Positions 11,501 to 26,262 of a DNA stretch of 64,000 nucleotides are shown here, piece by piece. A program made the position numbers and the translations under genes. Numbering within the stretch: position 1 is the stretch's first letter; the number at the start of each line of letters is the position of its first letter. The notes beneath the pieces are model-generated. The model saw only the letters and a program-made list of their open reading frames with translations. It was not told the origin of the DNA and did not search any database. The DNA comes from Hyalella azteca (taxonomy: Eukaryota; Arthropoda; Malacostraca; Amphipoda; Hyalellidae), in NCBI RefSeq assembly GCF_000764305.2, contig NW_025933371.1:1-64000 (forward strand). Reading direction: 5' to 3'.

Positions 11501-14500
11501 ACTCGTTTTTCGCTTTATTTATTTGAAACACTTAATTTGTGGTTTACGGAACTTGAGAAGAAAGAATTTAACCCGAATTTTTCCCGATACTTGAAGCAGG
11601 TAAGACGCAGTGATCTTTCTTATTCTATCCATATGCTATTTACGCCGAGTAAAATTTGTCCGTGTCCATGACACAACTTGACTAATGAATCTGCCTAGGG
11701 TTTTGAACGTTACCCAAATAGATCTTACTATTTACTCTAATCTATAGTGCTATCTGAAAACTGTACTATTTACATTAAAAACGTGTCATGACGCGTGAGA
11801 TGAGGCGTGTGTGCCGAAATATCTTAGCGCTGCCAGCAATTGTGTAAGCATGTGCCCTGTGTTACGCTGCTCAGACGTAACCGACGCCAGCGACGCTGAG
11901 TCATATTCATCCTTACTTATTTTCAACCGTTTAAAAAATTAACAGAGTTGATATTTCGACAGGAAACTTTCTGGTTCGGGACATTTTTTGCCAACACTCA
12001 GTGCTTAATTTTTTAATGACGATGCATCGTTGTGATTCAATAATATAAGCTGCAAATTGGAATCTTATTTCACCATATTATTTATTATATAAATATTGAT
12101 TTAAATTACGAATTGATTGAACAGATAATGAGTATTTGTATCGCACTATATGAGCATGCGAATATTGTCATGTTGCATGAATATTTGTGAATAGCGGTAA
12201 AAATCTTCTATAATCATTATAATGCATCTCTTAAAGTAATGTTTCTGTACCGCGTGTGAGTGCGGCTAAGCTGTGCACGATGCACGCTTTTCTCTGCAGC
12301 CTTGAGCGGCTGTTGCCTGCTGACAGATTCGCTGAATTACTCGCAATGCTCTGCCTACCTCAGTTGCGAAATTAATTTAAATGCTAAAAACAAACGTAAG
12401 AGAAGTCACCGTATGTATGAATTTTCCTAATATCGTCGGTATTGCTGTATTGATAGTCTTGAATTATTTTTTCTCAGCTAACAGTGAATAAGAGTAAAAA
12501 ATTAGCTGACACGTGTAGCTTTAGAAGGCGGTAAATACAAAACACCGACGCGACAAGTTATACCGCATGGTGACTAACGCCCTGACACACGATGTCATGG
12601 TAATATATAGTCTCTCTAAAGAATATTTGCTTCCTTGTTCACCTTGAATGGTCTTTTTATGATGTTATGAATTTAATTATGTGACTTTTCTCACAGCGTT
12701 CACTATTTGTTTAGAGTTGTAAGGGATGATTCTTGGTAGCTTTTGGATAAACACACTTTTTTTGAGTTCTAAAAATGGTAGAAAATTACGGAAATTTTTT
12801 AGCCTCCACTTCCATAAATGCTATTGGATTATATTGCTACATGCATTTTTATTTCATTCATCTATTCGTTTCCTGTCGTTAATCGATAGATTATGCCTAA
12901 TTTTTAGGGAACAGAAAAAAATCGGAATTCTGTTGATATGACACATGACAATTTGTCTGCAGATTTTCTATTAAATTCAGGTTTTCTATTAAAGTCCGAT
13001 TCTATTGGACAAAGAATGTTGTTTCACACGTTCAATTCATGTTTTATTTAAGCCCATGAAGCTTTTTAATCTAAGATAAACAGATAAGAAGCATTTGTAT
13101 CAGTGTAATCTCGTGCGCCGGGTCTCAAGTCGGCCATTAATTCTATACCCGTTGACCTCATGACGCTGCATGGGCTAAAATAGCGCTGCTTCTCTGGCAA
13201 TTTCTTTTAGAAATTGTTGACTCCTTCTCTACGCTGGCTTCAGTCGTCTTTCAATTATGGTTACGTCAATTCAATTATTGTTGCGCCAATTGGTTTGTAT
13301 TGGTATTGTTACGCCAATTAACACTAATTAGCTGTCAGTGAAAACTTCGAGTTCACATTGCGTTTGTCGCAGGCTGCACGTCTCAGAATTTGGGTTGATA
13401 CTACGTAAATGTATTCAAGCTGTCAGCCGCTGTATGCGGCATCGTTTTAAAGAGACAATAAGTTCCAATTTCCAAGCAGTGTCCTAATATCCTTATAACC
13501 GATCATCACAACATAATAAGTAGCAATTAGAGGTATAATTCTTTTCTAAGCAATGAAAATGCATACTAGTCAAGAAGTTGCGTAGGTTTATCTAATAGTT
13601 ATCGACCATTAGCATAAACAATGCGGCACCGAGCAGCCTGTTGAGACTGCAGCGGCATGCAGCGAGCCCTTAAAAGTTGACTAACTGCCTTACACGGTGC
13701 CTCCGTGTTGCTAGGCGCTGCAAATGACTAATATTGGTCCGTGATACAGCTGCACTCTCGTATTTTATAAATGATACTTAGTGCCGCATTTGTAGAAGAC
13801 TTCTACATCTGAGTTTTTCTGATCAGAAATCCATGCAAATTCCAAAGTTGAAAGTGAGTGAACATTTTTTTTCCATCTCAGCATCTAAAATCTGAAATTC
13901 CATTCATTTTATTCGTGTTATACAATTTATTTTGTATGATAGCGTCAGTAAAAGGCCACTCTGTAACAAACCTAGAGCAATTGGGTGGTGAGAGTAGCCA
14001 AATCTCATCACTAAGCGGATCACGGAGCACGCAATGAAGCATCAAAGAGCAGATATATAATTGGCCGCCGTCCTGTACTGGTCTGGGTGGCGCCAGAGGA
14101 CTGCAGCTAGTGGCCCCTACCGGCCCTACGTCAACGAGCTCTCTCTGCCTATGCTCAGACTTCGCATTGCACCTGCAAGTGTTATTTGACTTTCGCCTGC
14201 AGCTGATAACATTCAGCTACGACTAATGGCCGGTGTCAACAGAGAAAAACGTATTCGTCTGTGCCATTCGAATTCAATACAAAGTTTAAGATTTAAATGC
14301 TCTGTGACTATTTTTATAGTGCCAACGGCATTAGCGATGTAGATTTAATTTTATGCTTGTAGAGGATAAATTTCATGTCCCAATAACAATATGAATGTGT
14401 TATAAAATTGGTGCTGTGGGTTTAAAGATATGCAATAGGAAGTTTTTCATAAATTACGAGTTTTATCCTGTCACGCTATAGTAGATTTAGGTCGTTTGCA

Positions 14501-17500
14501 AATCTGTGATGCCAGCGCAATAAGTACCTATCATAAGCCATGCTACCGTCGTCTGCTAGGCCTCATAGCAATACGAGTGGCCTGCTTGTCATGTGCTAAA
14601 TGATGCTGTCTGTCGTCAGCTAGACTTGCTCGTAGTCGGCTGGAGCCAGTGGCCTGGCCTACAATGCATGTATATATTGTGTGTATAATTAAGTCCCTTG
14701 GGCTACTCTTAGCAAGAGTTGCTGGTGCCTCAGCGCCAGGGTTAACCTTTCTCTCCATCAGCAAATGCTTAAACAAATTGACTGACCGGCAGAAACCGCA
14801 AGCTCAGTGCAACTTAGGACTCTTCAAATACAAACAATGGCGACTCTGAGACAAAATGTAAATGGGAAGACAGAAAGTTTGGCTATCGAATTGCTCACTT
14901 TAATATTTAGTTACCTACATACTGAAGAAAATGTCGGTTTGAACAGCCTTTCTCTAGAACTTGTCGCAGACTGAACGTTTCTTAGGATTGAATGGAACAG
15001 AGAAAAAATCATTTAATTTTTGGTTAGGTGACCGAGCCTGGCTTAAGCATACGATACCAATCGAGTCGTAAATAAACTCAACGAGGATTCAACCCTGACA
15101 GACATTCTTTGTTCTTATTTTATTTATAATTTTTATTTATAATTCTCGTTCAACAGGAATATTATTTGCGTTGAAATTAATTAGAAATTCCCTAAAAGCA
15201 CTCAAACTTGATCGTTATCTAGCAAGACACATGGATTCATTTCGCCTTAGTAGTTAAATAAACCAAAATCAACTGATAATTTGATCCACTGAGTCCATTT
15301 CTTAAGTAAAAAGCACGTTCAATGCAGCAAGATAAAGTCTCTTTGAGACTTTAGCAAGATGAAATCTTTTATTTGAAAAGGCAATTATACTTGAGGCGAG
15401 AGTTCACCTTCGGGATGCAGAGGCCCCAGCAATGGGGGCAAGGAGCTATTTCAGGGGTGGGTTGGTAGCGTGACTGCCAGAAGCTTGCTGCGCGTGGCAA
15501 CAGAGCATATCTTGCATGCGACTTTTGGCACTCGAAAATGTTTTCAGTTTTTATTCTACGACCTAAACTTGACACGGAATAATTTCTTTCAGTGTTTGAG
15601 TAATGAGATACAATTTATTAGTAACACCTCACACCGACATATCGCTAATATATAGCTTGTAATGAGTTTTCTTTTTCGCAGCAAGAAAGTGTAATGTTCA
15701 CGAACAGCGGGAATTTGCTTTTGCGTTTTAATATCACGGATCAAGATATTTTAACGTTGACGAAGAAAAGTGCAGTAATATTTCATATATAAAATGCTTG
15801 AGATTAAATATTGCTGTTGTACCATCGGGCTCAGCATTTGAAGCATCTTTCAATTATTCAGTCAACCGATGCTGATATATTTCAGGTCGACATTTCAAAA
15901 GTTTCAAGTATTCAAGAGGTATTCAAAATTTGAAAGGATCTACCAGGCCACAATGTCTTTCGTCATACATGTACTTACAGTAAACAATACAGTAAATTAA
16001 CCATGAACCTATGGCTGGCATCTAAATATATTTCCTAATAAGTTATCACAGATACAGGTAATTTTAAGGTTTAAATTTAGTGTATGAAATGGAACGCATA
16101 TTGCTCGGTGTCCGTGCACGGTGTGGTCTGCAGCTGTCCATTAAAAGAGTTCTGTTGTCTAATGCTTGTCAGGAGCTGTCAACTGTACACTGCTCGCTCG
16201 AACACGATTTGTCTAAGGTCGTGTGGCGTGAAATTTTCAGCTTTCTTTATTTTTTCTTCATGGTACAGTGGATTCTAATGAACCTCAACAGGATACTTCA
16301 TAATTGAATAAAAACTCCACTACTTAAGGTGTAAATGATCGTGGCAGTATTTGAAAAGTCTTGATAAATAAATAAGAAATGTGTCCGTAAGAGTTTTCAA
16401 TTGATTGATAAAAGCTATCAAATGAATTTCTTACTAAAACAATATTTGTCTATAGTCGTGTAATAATTAGCTGGACAAAAGAGTTCTCTGTTCTGGCTGG
16501 AATTGTCGCCGCACTCCTTGTGGAGCGCCGATGCTATGGTATAGGGTATATTCTAATCCTAAATTCTCGGCTATTTATAAAGTTGTCATATGTCAGACAC
16601 CAGCCATGTAACCGTTGTTTGTCAAGCACTCCTCAGATCAATGCTCCGTATAAGCCATGCGTGTTGCTCGCGTTTGGCGAGCACGATAAGTTATCAATAT
16701 TTCCGTTAATGCCATAGAGTACGAACAAAATTCTGGTCCAATACGAACTGCTTTCTGTCATTATGAAAACTGCGTTAATTGTTCTCATTTCTAAAGTTGA
16801 AGTTAAAAAATTCGAAGATACAAGCTTCAACATTCGCATGAATGTAGAAGTATATCATAGTGATGCTAAACAATAGTTACAAATTATAAATTGGGTACAA
16901 TAAGTACCGTTTTTCTTGCATCGTCAGAGCATATCACGAGATTCCATTAGAATTGGCAACGCTATCTAGGACGAGAGTAGACATTACTTCTATCAACTGG
17001 TAAATCTAAGCCAACATAAATACTGCCAACCAAGGTGTAAACAAAATCGAGTAGCACGGCTTTATTCTCGGTATTGAGGTTGTGGCTGAAAGACATTCTA
17101 GTAAACAACACCGGGAACTGGGAATAACGAAGACAAGGATTTGATCGGAATAATTTTAAGCTAATATTGCTGTTATTCACATTTACCGAAACTTTGCTAA
17201 ATTTCTTAATGTTTTGGTGCTTAGAATATTTCCTCATTGGAAAATGCATTTCTGAATAAATTCAGGGAATGAAATTAAATTTCCCTGAATAAACTTGATT
17301 ACTTTTACTTTTTGACTCTTGCACGTTGCAATTGGGAGTCGAGTATTAAACTTTACATTTATATATGACTGAGTGGCAATCAAGCAATTCCGACTACGTT
17401 AAATGACTTTATTGAATATGTCAATCACGAATGTCTTTACCATGTTTTATAGAGTATATACAACATGGTAATACAATATTACATTATTCGATTCAATATT

Positions 17501-18883
17501 ACAATACAATATTCTAAACACCAACCCCGGGTTTATTTTCAGTTCTACCGCTCCCGGCTGTCACTCTGTCACCTCGTCTGCATGTGCACGGTGACAGCAG
17601 GAATAAATAGATATTTGAAAAGTTTTATTGCCGATTGCAGCCGCCCGTCCTTACTCATTAAACTTCATATAAATAACAATTTATGGACTCGCATAGCTAC
17701 GACGTGTCACTGTTAAGAGTTGATCGACGAGGCGGTCATACTTTGCTATCTACATGTCTGTTCATTTTAATTATGACTCAAGACAAGCAAGGTTGTGCGT
17801 CAGTTCTATATTGGACTAGAAGCCTTCAAGTAACGACGGCACGATAACATTATCTTATTTGGGATCAGAGTTGAGCTTATTGTATCTGTTTTGATACTGA
17901 TTCATTATTTTTTTACTAGAATTTGATTTTCAAAATGGCATTCTAATGTACAGTATTTTGAAGAAAGAACATTTACGAGTAGGTCCATGGAACACATTAC
18001 TACCCAATATATAATTAATCATCGGCGAATAGTATTCGCAGTTCGATAACTTCAGGTGGAGTAATAGAGTAAATCTCTACAACTACTGTTGTCTTTAGCA
18101 TAATCAATTTGTCACAACTATACAATTGCCCTATTTTTCAAGCAATCTCGCTACTTGATAGAGTGTATGAAGCACGATTTCGTCTTGAAGTTTTTTTTTA
18201 TTGAATAGTACAGAGTCGTGAATTTTGCCAGTCTTGAATAATCACCACCGTGTGTTGGAAAAGTCAGTTGAGGTGCATCACAAGTTAGGGAAGGTTTACT
18301 GAGTTAGTCTCATACCTTTAGTATGAACTGCATATAAATTTCATTTTTTGATTTTTCGAAATTGTATTTTTCAAATCATCAAATGTGCGTAGACCGACAT
18401 GCGTTCATTCCTCGCCCACAGACATTTTTTATTCTGCGTTTTGTCTTTTTAGGAGAGTGTGGATATTAAAGTGCATTACGGAACTGGAAAGCACTTTTTT
18501 TTCTTTGATGCGCCTTGTGTTGGGTTCATGCAACAGGGCTTAGAGGGCGGCTGGCGAAACGGGGTAACCCCTGAAGAGTCTTTACCGCCCTTAAATAATA
18601 ATTATCGGAAGATATTAGCATTGTGAAATGTTGATTTTTGGCTGATAATTTCATCCGAATGAATAGAGAAATAACAAGCTAATTTTTCCTGCGTTTAATG
18701 GCAAAAATGGTAAAGAAAATAACATCAACTTTGGTGAAAACAAATGAGACGAACTTCTCACTGCTTGCTGGCGTGGATAGAAAATCTGTGAACCGACGTC
18801 CTATGCACACTTTCAGATATTTTGGATACTTGAAAATGGGAGAACTCAATTTATTCGACTGTTTAAAAAATGAACCATGCCTA
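8526..18883. other. Long non-coding stretch
   Basis: Ten kilobases with no gene I can support. Slightly GC-richer patches occur at 12270-12360, 14040-14230 (with an atatata motif at 14053) and 15400-15540. Short open frames in them look random. A GCCAATT motif recurs three times at about 13260-13320. Confidence 0.5.
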
Positions 18884-19041
18884 CTGTCTCGGTTCCCTGA
18901 CTGAGCTCAAACTCTTCGTACTGTCAAACGAGTTGCCCGAGGTCAAAAATCACTGAGGTGCCAAACTTATTACCGACAGAAAAGTCCGTCGACTTGGTTG
19001 ACAGTACGAAGAGCTCGACCTTCATCAAGGAACCGAGATAG
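18884..19041. repeat. Imperfect inverted repeat (~48-bp arms)
   Basis: Arm 18884-18932 is the near reverse complement of arm 18993-19041. Both contain the block TCTTCGTACTGTCAA or its complement, and CTCGGTTCC or its complement. About 60 bp separates them. The 105-codon minus-strand frame at 18970-19287 overlaps one arm and has no recognisable domain. Confidence 0.7.
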
Positions 19042-22000
19042 AATTTGGAGGAGTGGAGATAAATTAAACAATTCAAACTTAGGATACAAGTGAATTGTCG
19101 CAGGGCTACAAAATTTAGATAAGAGGCTAAACGAATTCGCTGGCGTTAAATTTCCAGCAGTCAAATCCAGGGCCAGCGACTGCCAAAGGTTCAAACGCAA
19201 ATACGCTGCAGGGCTAAAGGTTTTGACCTCCAGCATCAAACTTCGATAATCCTCGCTATTTATAAACACGACACCTACGAAGTCCAAGAGTAACTTATCA
19301 TAACAAAGACGTTAGATGAAAAGAAAAATTTTAGCGCAGAAATCTATGTTTTCTTAACTCTATTTATTAGCAGCTGTTAACGAATGCAAAATGAAGAAAC
19401 ATTCTTTCGTTGTTACAGACCGTGCACGGAAAAATACTGTAGGTATGATGTTTGTCAATCTTATCAACGCATTTATGTCATTTTATTATAACTATAATCA
19501 AGTGTAACTAGCTTCCTATAACTTATTTAACTTCAACACTAGAGTAGAAAATATTTGTTCCTCTCATTCAGACGTCAAAAGGTATGGTGTTTTTAACTAA
19601 AAGTTAAACTAACTAACTAACTTGGAACGAGACGTTCAATTGATCCACTAACCTCAACTACTTCCATTTTCCTCATACTGCCTGAACACGGATAGGCTTA
19701 AATGAACCATAAACATGGACTACTACCATCGTCCCTCATGCTACTTAAACACAAATTCACTTAATTAATGCTTCGGTAATGCTAGCGGTCAGGTATACTG
19801 TATACACCGTCACAGGGAGCCTCAGCCCACGCCTCTGCGACTGCAAAGCTCTCCGACATGCCGTTTTCCGTTCAAGGAGAGCGGGAAGACGAGAATCAAT
19901 CACAACGATTAGATCCTCGATCAATTTTAAGGAAATTCATAGAAGGAATGATTTTTTTTCTTGTTCGTTAACATAGAAACGATAAGTCTCCTCCTCGCCT
20001 TGTCCTAACGGTTCACTCGAATTTATAAACTATATATTTCTATTTTCGTTGACGCCATCTTAATTCACAACGACTCACTAAAATGATAAAAATAGAATTC
20101 TGTAAGCACACAATTTCTAAAAATGGAATTAATATTCCTTGATTTCAGCATTAACAATAATGACATAAGTGAACGAATACTTATAGAGGGAGAAAATGTT
20201 CTGAGAAATGTATCAGAATTCACATAATTAGCACTACTGACTAAATATACATTGTGTGGTCACTGGAGTTTCGTTCGATTTCTATGGAGGCATATTACTG
20301 AAAATTGGTTTTTAGCATCTATCCAACCCATATCATCCCAATTTATTGCCTAAAGATCATTTTATTACTTACGATTCCTTACTAAATACGTCTATATATA
20401 AATTCCTTCGGATTAATTGCCTCCTGCATGACATTGATCTCAAATCTTTTACAGCGGAAATGCCGAAACACTATCAAAACGCTGAGCCATATCTTTGTTC
20501 TATAATTTATCAAGCGGGCGTAAATATATTGTAGGGATATCTTAACGAATTTTCTCTTATCAACCTATAAAATGATAGCCGGAAGCTTCCTTCGGTGATA
20601 TCTTCCTTCAAAACGAAGACTGTCCACCATGAAATTCGAATTTATGCCACCCTGAAACAACTCTCAAACAAACATATTAAACATTTTTTTAATACTAGAA
20701 GTTTATTATTTTCATATACGGATAAATTAGAACTTCTAATCGCTTGTTATTCTTATAAAAAGTTATATATAAAATTACATTCTTATAGCATGTCACGTCA
20801 TCTATTCACGTGGAGGGTAAGAGAAGTTACGGTCGCCCTTATTCATCCACTGGAGATCTTTGTTTTATAGGTCCAGAATGTGATGTATAAATTTTTTTAT
20901 ACATGACTTTTATACCTCCTATGCATGGGTAATTTTTTTGCGAAAATTACATAATTTTCATCATTAATTGATGATTATTCGCCAAAAATGAATTTGTATG
21001 CCGCTTAAATACAAGCTATATAATTCAAAATTAAATTTCTAAGCGCTCAATGTCGATATTGGATATATTTAGCCTTAGCATCGCAGGTAAAGATCGCTAC
21101 TTATTGTATTCGGCGTTTAATATTTACCATATACTGAGAATTGTATGCTTCAACAAAACTGATGAATATAAAACCTATACAAGTTCACTTGGCCTTCAAT
21201 GAATCATCAACACAGATATTTTATACATTCATCGAACATATGAACTATATAAAAGTTTAGCTCCTCGGTTTCAGACGCAATTATTGGCTCGGCTCGATTT
21301 GGAAGAGAAAAATCTTCAATCGACGGCAGAGGATGAATCGATGACCTTTCTCTCAAGGTTATAAAAGGAAATTTATCCTCAACAAATCTAAAGCTTTCGT
21401 TGCGGAGCCAGCAGATCATGTGACAGCGATTAAAAGATTACAAATCAAAAAAATTCAGCATCAGTCCTGAAAGTCAGCTGACATCCTACAAGCAACAATT
21501 GATTTTTTTGTACAGCGATTGCATAAATATCATCTTAACTATGGTTTAATGTATCTTCCGTGATTTAAATAGCTTGTTGGCTTGGGTTTATTTATTATAG
21601 GTCCACTTTTTCCCATGCGGACAAAAGTCCGCAAACGAGCTCGACCACCCGCCTGACACCGAAGTAGACTGGAACTAATATGATTATAAAATGCGTTGGT
21701 TTAATAACATTCTGCTGCCGGAGCTCCACTTTTACTCACTGCACTGGAATTATTCTCGGACGTCATCCTGCATTGCTTGATAATTGATGCAATGTAACGA
21801 GTCTTACGCACTTTACACGTATAAAGAAATAATGCTCCTTGGGCATTTATTTGGGAGTGAACAACTGAGTTTATCTTCACTAAAATACCAAGCAGAAACA
21901 TCTTATAATTTACTCTGACTGCTATGACTCAACGTGCGTTGGTCTTGCGTTATTCCGGCATTTAAACTGAAACGCAAGTGCTTTATGACTCGATTCATTT

Positions 22001-22904
22001 CGGAATATGTGATTCAGCCTACAAAAATTCTAGAGAGAACTGAGATACGATAGAGCGTATAGTGACTGCCACATCTTTGACCAGACTCTAAATTTAATTC
22101 GCAGTTTAAAATTCTAATCTGTAAACACTTCTATTTCCCTGCTGCTATATATGTGCATTAACTTCGTTTAATTCCAACGGGAACGCTTTTTCTATATTTA
22201 CCGGGTAATATTTGTATTTGTTTCATTGACTGTGTTGTCTACTTTGTCTGTGTTGGTTCAATACGACTATTAACAATATAGTGCTTACAGTAAACAGGTG
22301 CAAGCTATTAAGTTAAACGCTGCACACATCGAGTCGCTAGCAATGGCGATGCTCAAAGGAATGAATGTAGACGAATGAATGTATTTTTTACTGTGGATGT
22401 ACGACGTACTTTAAAGGGCAGGTGCGGCGTCTGTGAACTCGACCAAGTCAGCCAATGAGACTGGACGCCACTCCTCTGCTACAGACGAACCGGGCTGGGT
22501 ATTTCTGTGTATCGTATCACTAGTTTAAAAGCTCGGGAATTAACATCATTAAATGCTTGAGAAGTAAAATAGGTTATTGTTTCATTTGTATAAGAAGATT
22601 ATTCAAATGTTTTTAAAAAGCAAATAAAATTTATCTTTTTAATTACCTCATAATCTCATAATTCATCGTAATCCATCAACGAGTATGTTCGTAAAAAAAT
22701 TTACCACTTGCTGCACATACTATTTTGGGCCTGAGATTCTAGACAGGTCGCGCTGGGTTTGGTGGGGAGGGAGAATGGTGTACCGAGTGTGCGCGTGTTT
22801 TTATTAGGGGTAAGGGGGGTTACTGATCCAGAACTATGTTATCCTTATACAGTCAAAGCTTTTCGTTATGAGGCTACGCGCCACCATTGGCCGACCGCAG
22901 GCCA
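19042..22904. other. Non-coding stretch
   Basis: AT-rich. I see no supported gene, RNA gene or repeat array. Confidence 0.5.
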
Positions 22905-23026
22905 AGGCTAGGCGTCTGCCACAGCTGCAGGCTGGCCATCACTTCAGCCTGGCATCGCTGCCGTGTGGAGGCTAGGCGTCTGCCTCAGCTGCAGGCTGGC
23001 CATCACTTCATCCTGGCATCGCTGCC
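22905..23026. repeat. 64-bp tandem duplication in a GC-rich patch
   Basis: Two near-identical units begin with AGGCTAGGCGTCTGCC at 22905 and 22969. Both include CAGCTGCAGGCTGGCCATCA. The patch continues to a donor-like CGAAG|GTAAAA at about 23105, so it could sit in a 5' untranslated exon, but no acceptor or coding frame proves this. Confidence 0.8.
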
Positions 23027-23109
23027 ATTTATAGAAACCAGTCGCCGGCAGAACGGCTCTTCCAAGAGCTCGTTCTCAGGCTTCGCTCTGCCAGACGTAC
23101 GAAGGTAAA

Positions 23110-25630
23110 AACGGGGCGACGGGTCCAGACTTTGGAAGAACTTTCACAATTCAATTAAGTATTATTCGTTGTTATAATAATGACATCGTCAACACTTCTT
23201 GGCCACTTCTCAGCGCTCCTTCCATCATTTATATCTCGTAACAATGTAAATGTATGAGCAATAGCTATATCCAGATAATACAAATTCTCAAATAAGTTTA
23301 TAATGGAGCTTTGCACGAACAATGCATTTCAGCAGTTGCTACGCAAATTCTCGGTGTACATATGAGCTAACTGAACTTATTTGTGTTCATCATGTTGAAT
23401 CTTATCAAACGTGCAATGTTTTCAATTCTTTTAAGCTTAAACGTGCGATTACAAGAATGTTTAAGCGTCCAACTAATCAACAATCCTCAAGAATTCGGCA
23501 CAGTTTGTCGAAGAAGAAGTTGGCGGTAAAGCAGGTTCTAAGCCAGTCACCTTAGGGTTAACAAAAATTGCGGATGTAAATAATTAAAAATAGACAACGA
23601 AACAGGTCCCTATGGATTCTCTCTGAATTTAACAGTTAATGTTTCGTTTGAACCTGTTTTGAATGTCACTTTACGCATCAGCTCGCTGCTTCTGCACCTA
23701 TTATAAAAATCCGTTGACAGTTTTACGTAAATGAAAATGGAACGTAATCTCATGTGAATGATTACTTGCTAATTTTAAATCTAGATACAAATTGATTGAT
23801 ATCGATGTTAGTTGCATCCATACAAGAATTATTTTATCTAATTCGAATTTATCGAAAACGACTTCATTATCTCGTAATTTAGCAGATATTTAAACCCATC
23901 TTCTCAAAAATCTCTAAAATAACTTTCAATTGCTTTACTTTTTCCTTTCCGCAATTTGTTTTGCACGTCGCATGGGTAGTTTAGCAATACTTTCTGAGGT
24001 TAAATATTAAACAGAAATGCGAGAGCAACGGAGGCTCCTCTGTACCGAGACTGACGCAACTTCGCCAGGTATTGCGCTATGTCGCCGGCGAGTCAACGCT
24101 GCTCAGCGGCTTGAATGATTCTGACGAGCGTTTGCATGGAGTTGCGAGTGTTATGAAGGATCTCGGTAGAGCAAATCTTCTGCGATACATTCACTTGAAT
24201 AAAAAATAAGTGCATCATTTGTAATACGATAATTAAATTTATGGGTCACAAATTATTGAAATTCAATGCTTGTTATCGATTAATGAAATTAAAATTCCAA
24301 AATTCATTCAATATATTTAAAATTTTCTATTAGAGTAGAATCGAAATGAGTCATTTTAAGGAAGATAAATTCCTAGTAAATGTAGCTTCTAGCAACTACT
24401 TTTACAACTAAGCTATTGACATTAAAGACTATTATTTAATGTATAGTTTTGATGTAAATAACATGAAATTTCACCAACATGTATAGGCGAGTAGTAGAGA
24501 TCTCTCAAATTCTTTCAAACTACCTACATTTTTGGGCTTACTATTTCTTACTACTGCAACTCCGCTCATCATTGNTAACTCTGGCCTTCAAGCTTAATCA
24601 GGAGCCTTTGATTAAATGTGAACGTGTACGCATTAAGTTCATTCATTTTTGGATCAACGATGAACGCCAAAATAGTTTCCTTCATTTTGCGCCGAGCAAA
24701 TTCCGCTGGCATTCTTTCTTCGTCTTTAAATGGTATCCTACATCCAGCCAACGCTTAAATAAATCGAACATCTAAAGGAGGTTCCAATAATAAGAGAACA
24801 TAAGAGGTTCCAAGAACTTGTAAGAGGTTTCAGAAATAATATATCTGGAGTAAATAAGGATTAATTACTATGTGAGAATGTATTTGAGAATGAGGAAACT
24901 ACTGCATTAGCTATTTCAGATTAGACATTACAAATACATGTAGATGTTACGCCAACTTTTGGAATTCCCTGAAATGACTTGCAATTTAATCACTCAAATT
25001 TTGTGTTTCTACACATTTACAGTCGTTCTAAGAGAACAATAAGTGCTGTAGTACGGCCATAGTACAATGTCGCGCTCAGGACACGATATTCGATGCGGCA
25101 TAGAAAGAGTGGGCCGATCGAGCAGAGGTACGTTGCCTAGTATGGCATTTGGCCTCAAGATTTTCTCCGTTGCCTGCCGAGCACCTCATGAAGTGTTCAC
25201 GTGATGTACCTACGCTGTGTGGCTATAGTCGTCCTAGTCTGCGATATTCGGGAGCTGAATATCAATATCTATCACTGTGATAATGGTTTCAATGGTAATG
25301 GTCTATGTAATACTGAGATAATAGGAGTTGAATAATGGGAGTTTGGCTTCAGGGGTTGATTGAAATTTTAAATCTATTTGCTGATGAAATTTTTAGAGTA
25401 AGTTCTTTAAACAACATAAAACTGGAGCGTGGAATTAATATAATATGAAATGTTAAGCTTCCAGACTTGGACACGAATTTTGTTAATATCGCTGTGTTAT
25501 TGCTTACGGAATTGATCTTCGTTAATATTTATCGTGTCGATTCGTTCCATTGTATAATTTTTGTCATTCCAGACAGTGAATATACATTTTGAACAATTCA
25601 GAAGCAGTTGTCATGTTGGATATAACGCAG
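23110..25630. other. Mostly non-coding; weak exon-like spots
   Basis: Two spots resemble exons by splice motifs only. At 24015-24069 an AG-flanked 18-codon frame ends at CAG|GTATTG. At 25067-25127 an ATG-initiated 20-codon frame ends at GAG|GTACGT. Neither has recognisable protein content and they cannot be joined with confidence. There is a single N at 24575. Confidence 0.3.
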
Positions 25631-25633
25631 TGA

Positions 25634-25862
25634 ATGTATAAAATGCCACGGTAGAGCCTCTTAGCAACTCGACGAGCTCGGCATTCTATTTAAAAGGCGG
25701 GCAGTAAGCGTTGTGGGGTTCATAACCTAAGCCTGACTGTTTTGTTTTGGTCAGGACGTCGGTACGCTTGTGGCCGTGAGAGGTGGCAGAGCACGCAGGC
25801 AGCGAATGCACGGGAACAGGCAAAACGTGGAGCCTGCGTGATCATGTGACGTCACACGTGGC
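25634..25862. promoter_or_regulatory. Promoter-like block with CRE and E-box
   Basis: Two TATA-like motifs (TATAAAAT at 25637; TATTTAAAAGG at about 25687) precede a GC-richer block. That block contains a perfect CRE palindrome, TGACGTCA (25847-25854), immediately followed by an E-box, CACGTG (25855-25860). The combination is more than background for this AT-rich region. No transcript can be assigned. Confidence 0.3.
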
Positions 25863-26121
25863 GCCAGTTAGGGAGCAATTCCGATTGAAGTCTCATTCTA
25901 AGTTCATCTTAGATTCATGGTAAATTAAAGCTATAAATATTGGCATCCATGTTAATTATTTTAGCGGATGATAAAGCGAAGAAGATTGTTTTATCATTTA
26001 CGTTATTTGGCCATAGTATACCTGAGAGTTTAGTCTGATGCTTACAGGCTCCAATTACTAAAATTAAGTAAATGAGACTGTGGCAGGCGTTTCAGTGAAT
26101 GAGTTTTTAGATCAAGTTAAA

Positions 26122-26262
26122 CTTTAGTTGCGATGATGTAATTCTTAGATTATGTAATTCTTAGGTGATGTAATTCTTTAGTTGAGATGATGTAGTTCGT
26201 AGATTATGTAATTCTTAGGTGATGCAATTCTTTAGTTGAGATGATGTAATTCTTAGATAAAA
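26122..26262. repeat. 54-bp tandem repeat, ~2.6 copies
   Basis: Units start at 26122, 26176 and 26230 with CTTTAGTTG. Each 54-bp unit is itself three diverged ~18-bp subunits built on GATGTAATTCTTAG. Confidence 0.9.

Noticed and set aside
18970..19287. 105-codon minus-strand frame
   Set aside because: Overlaps an arm of an inverted repeat and has no recognisable content.
22887..23108. 73-codon frame in the GC-rich patch
   Set aside because: Built mostly from a 64-bp tandem duplication.
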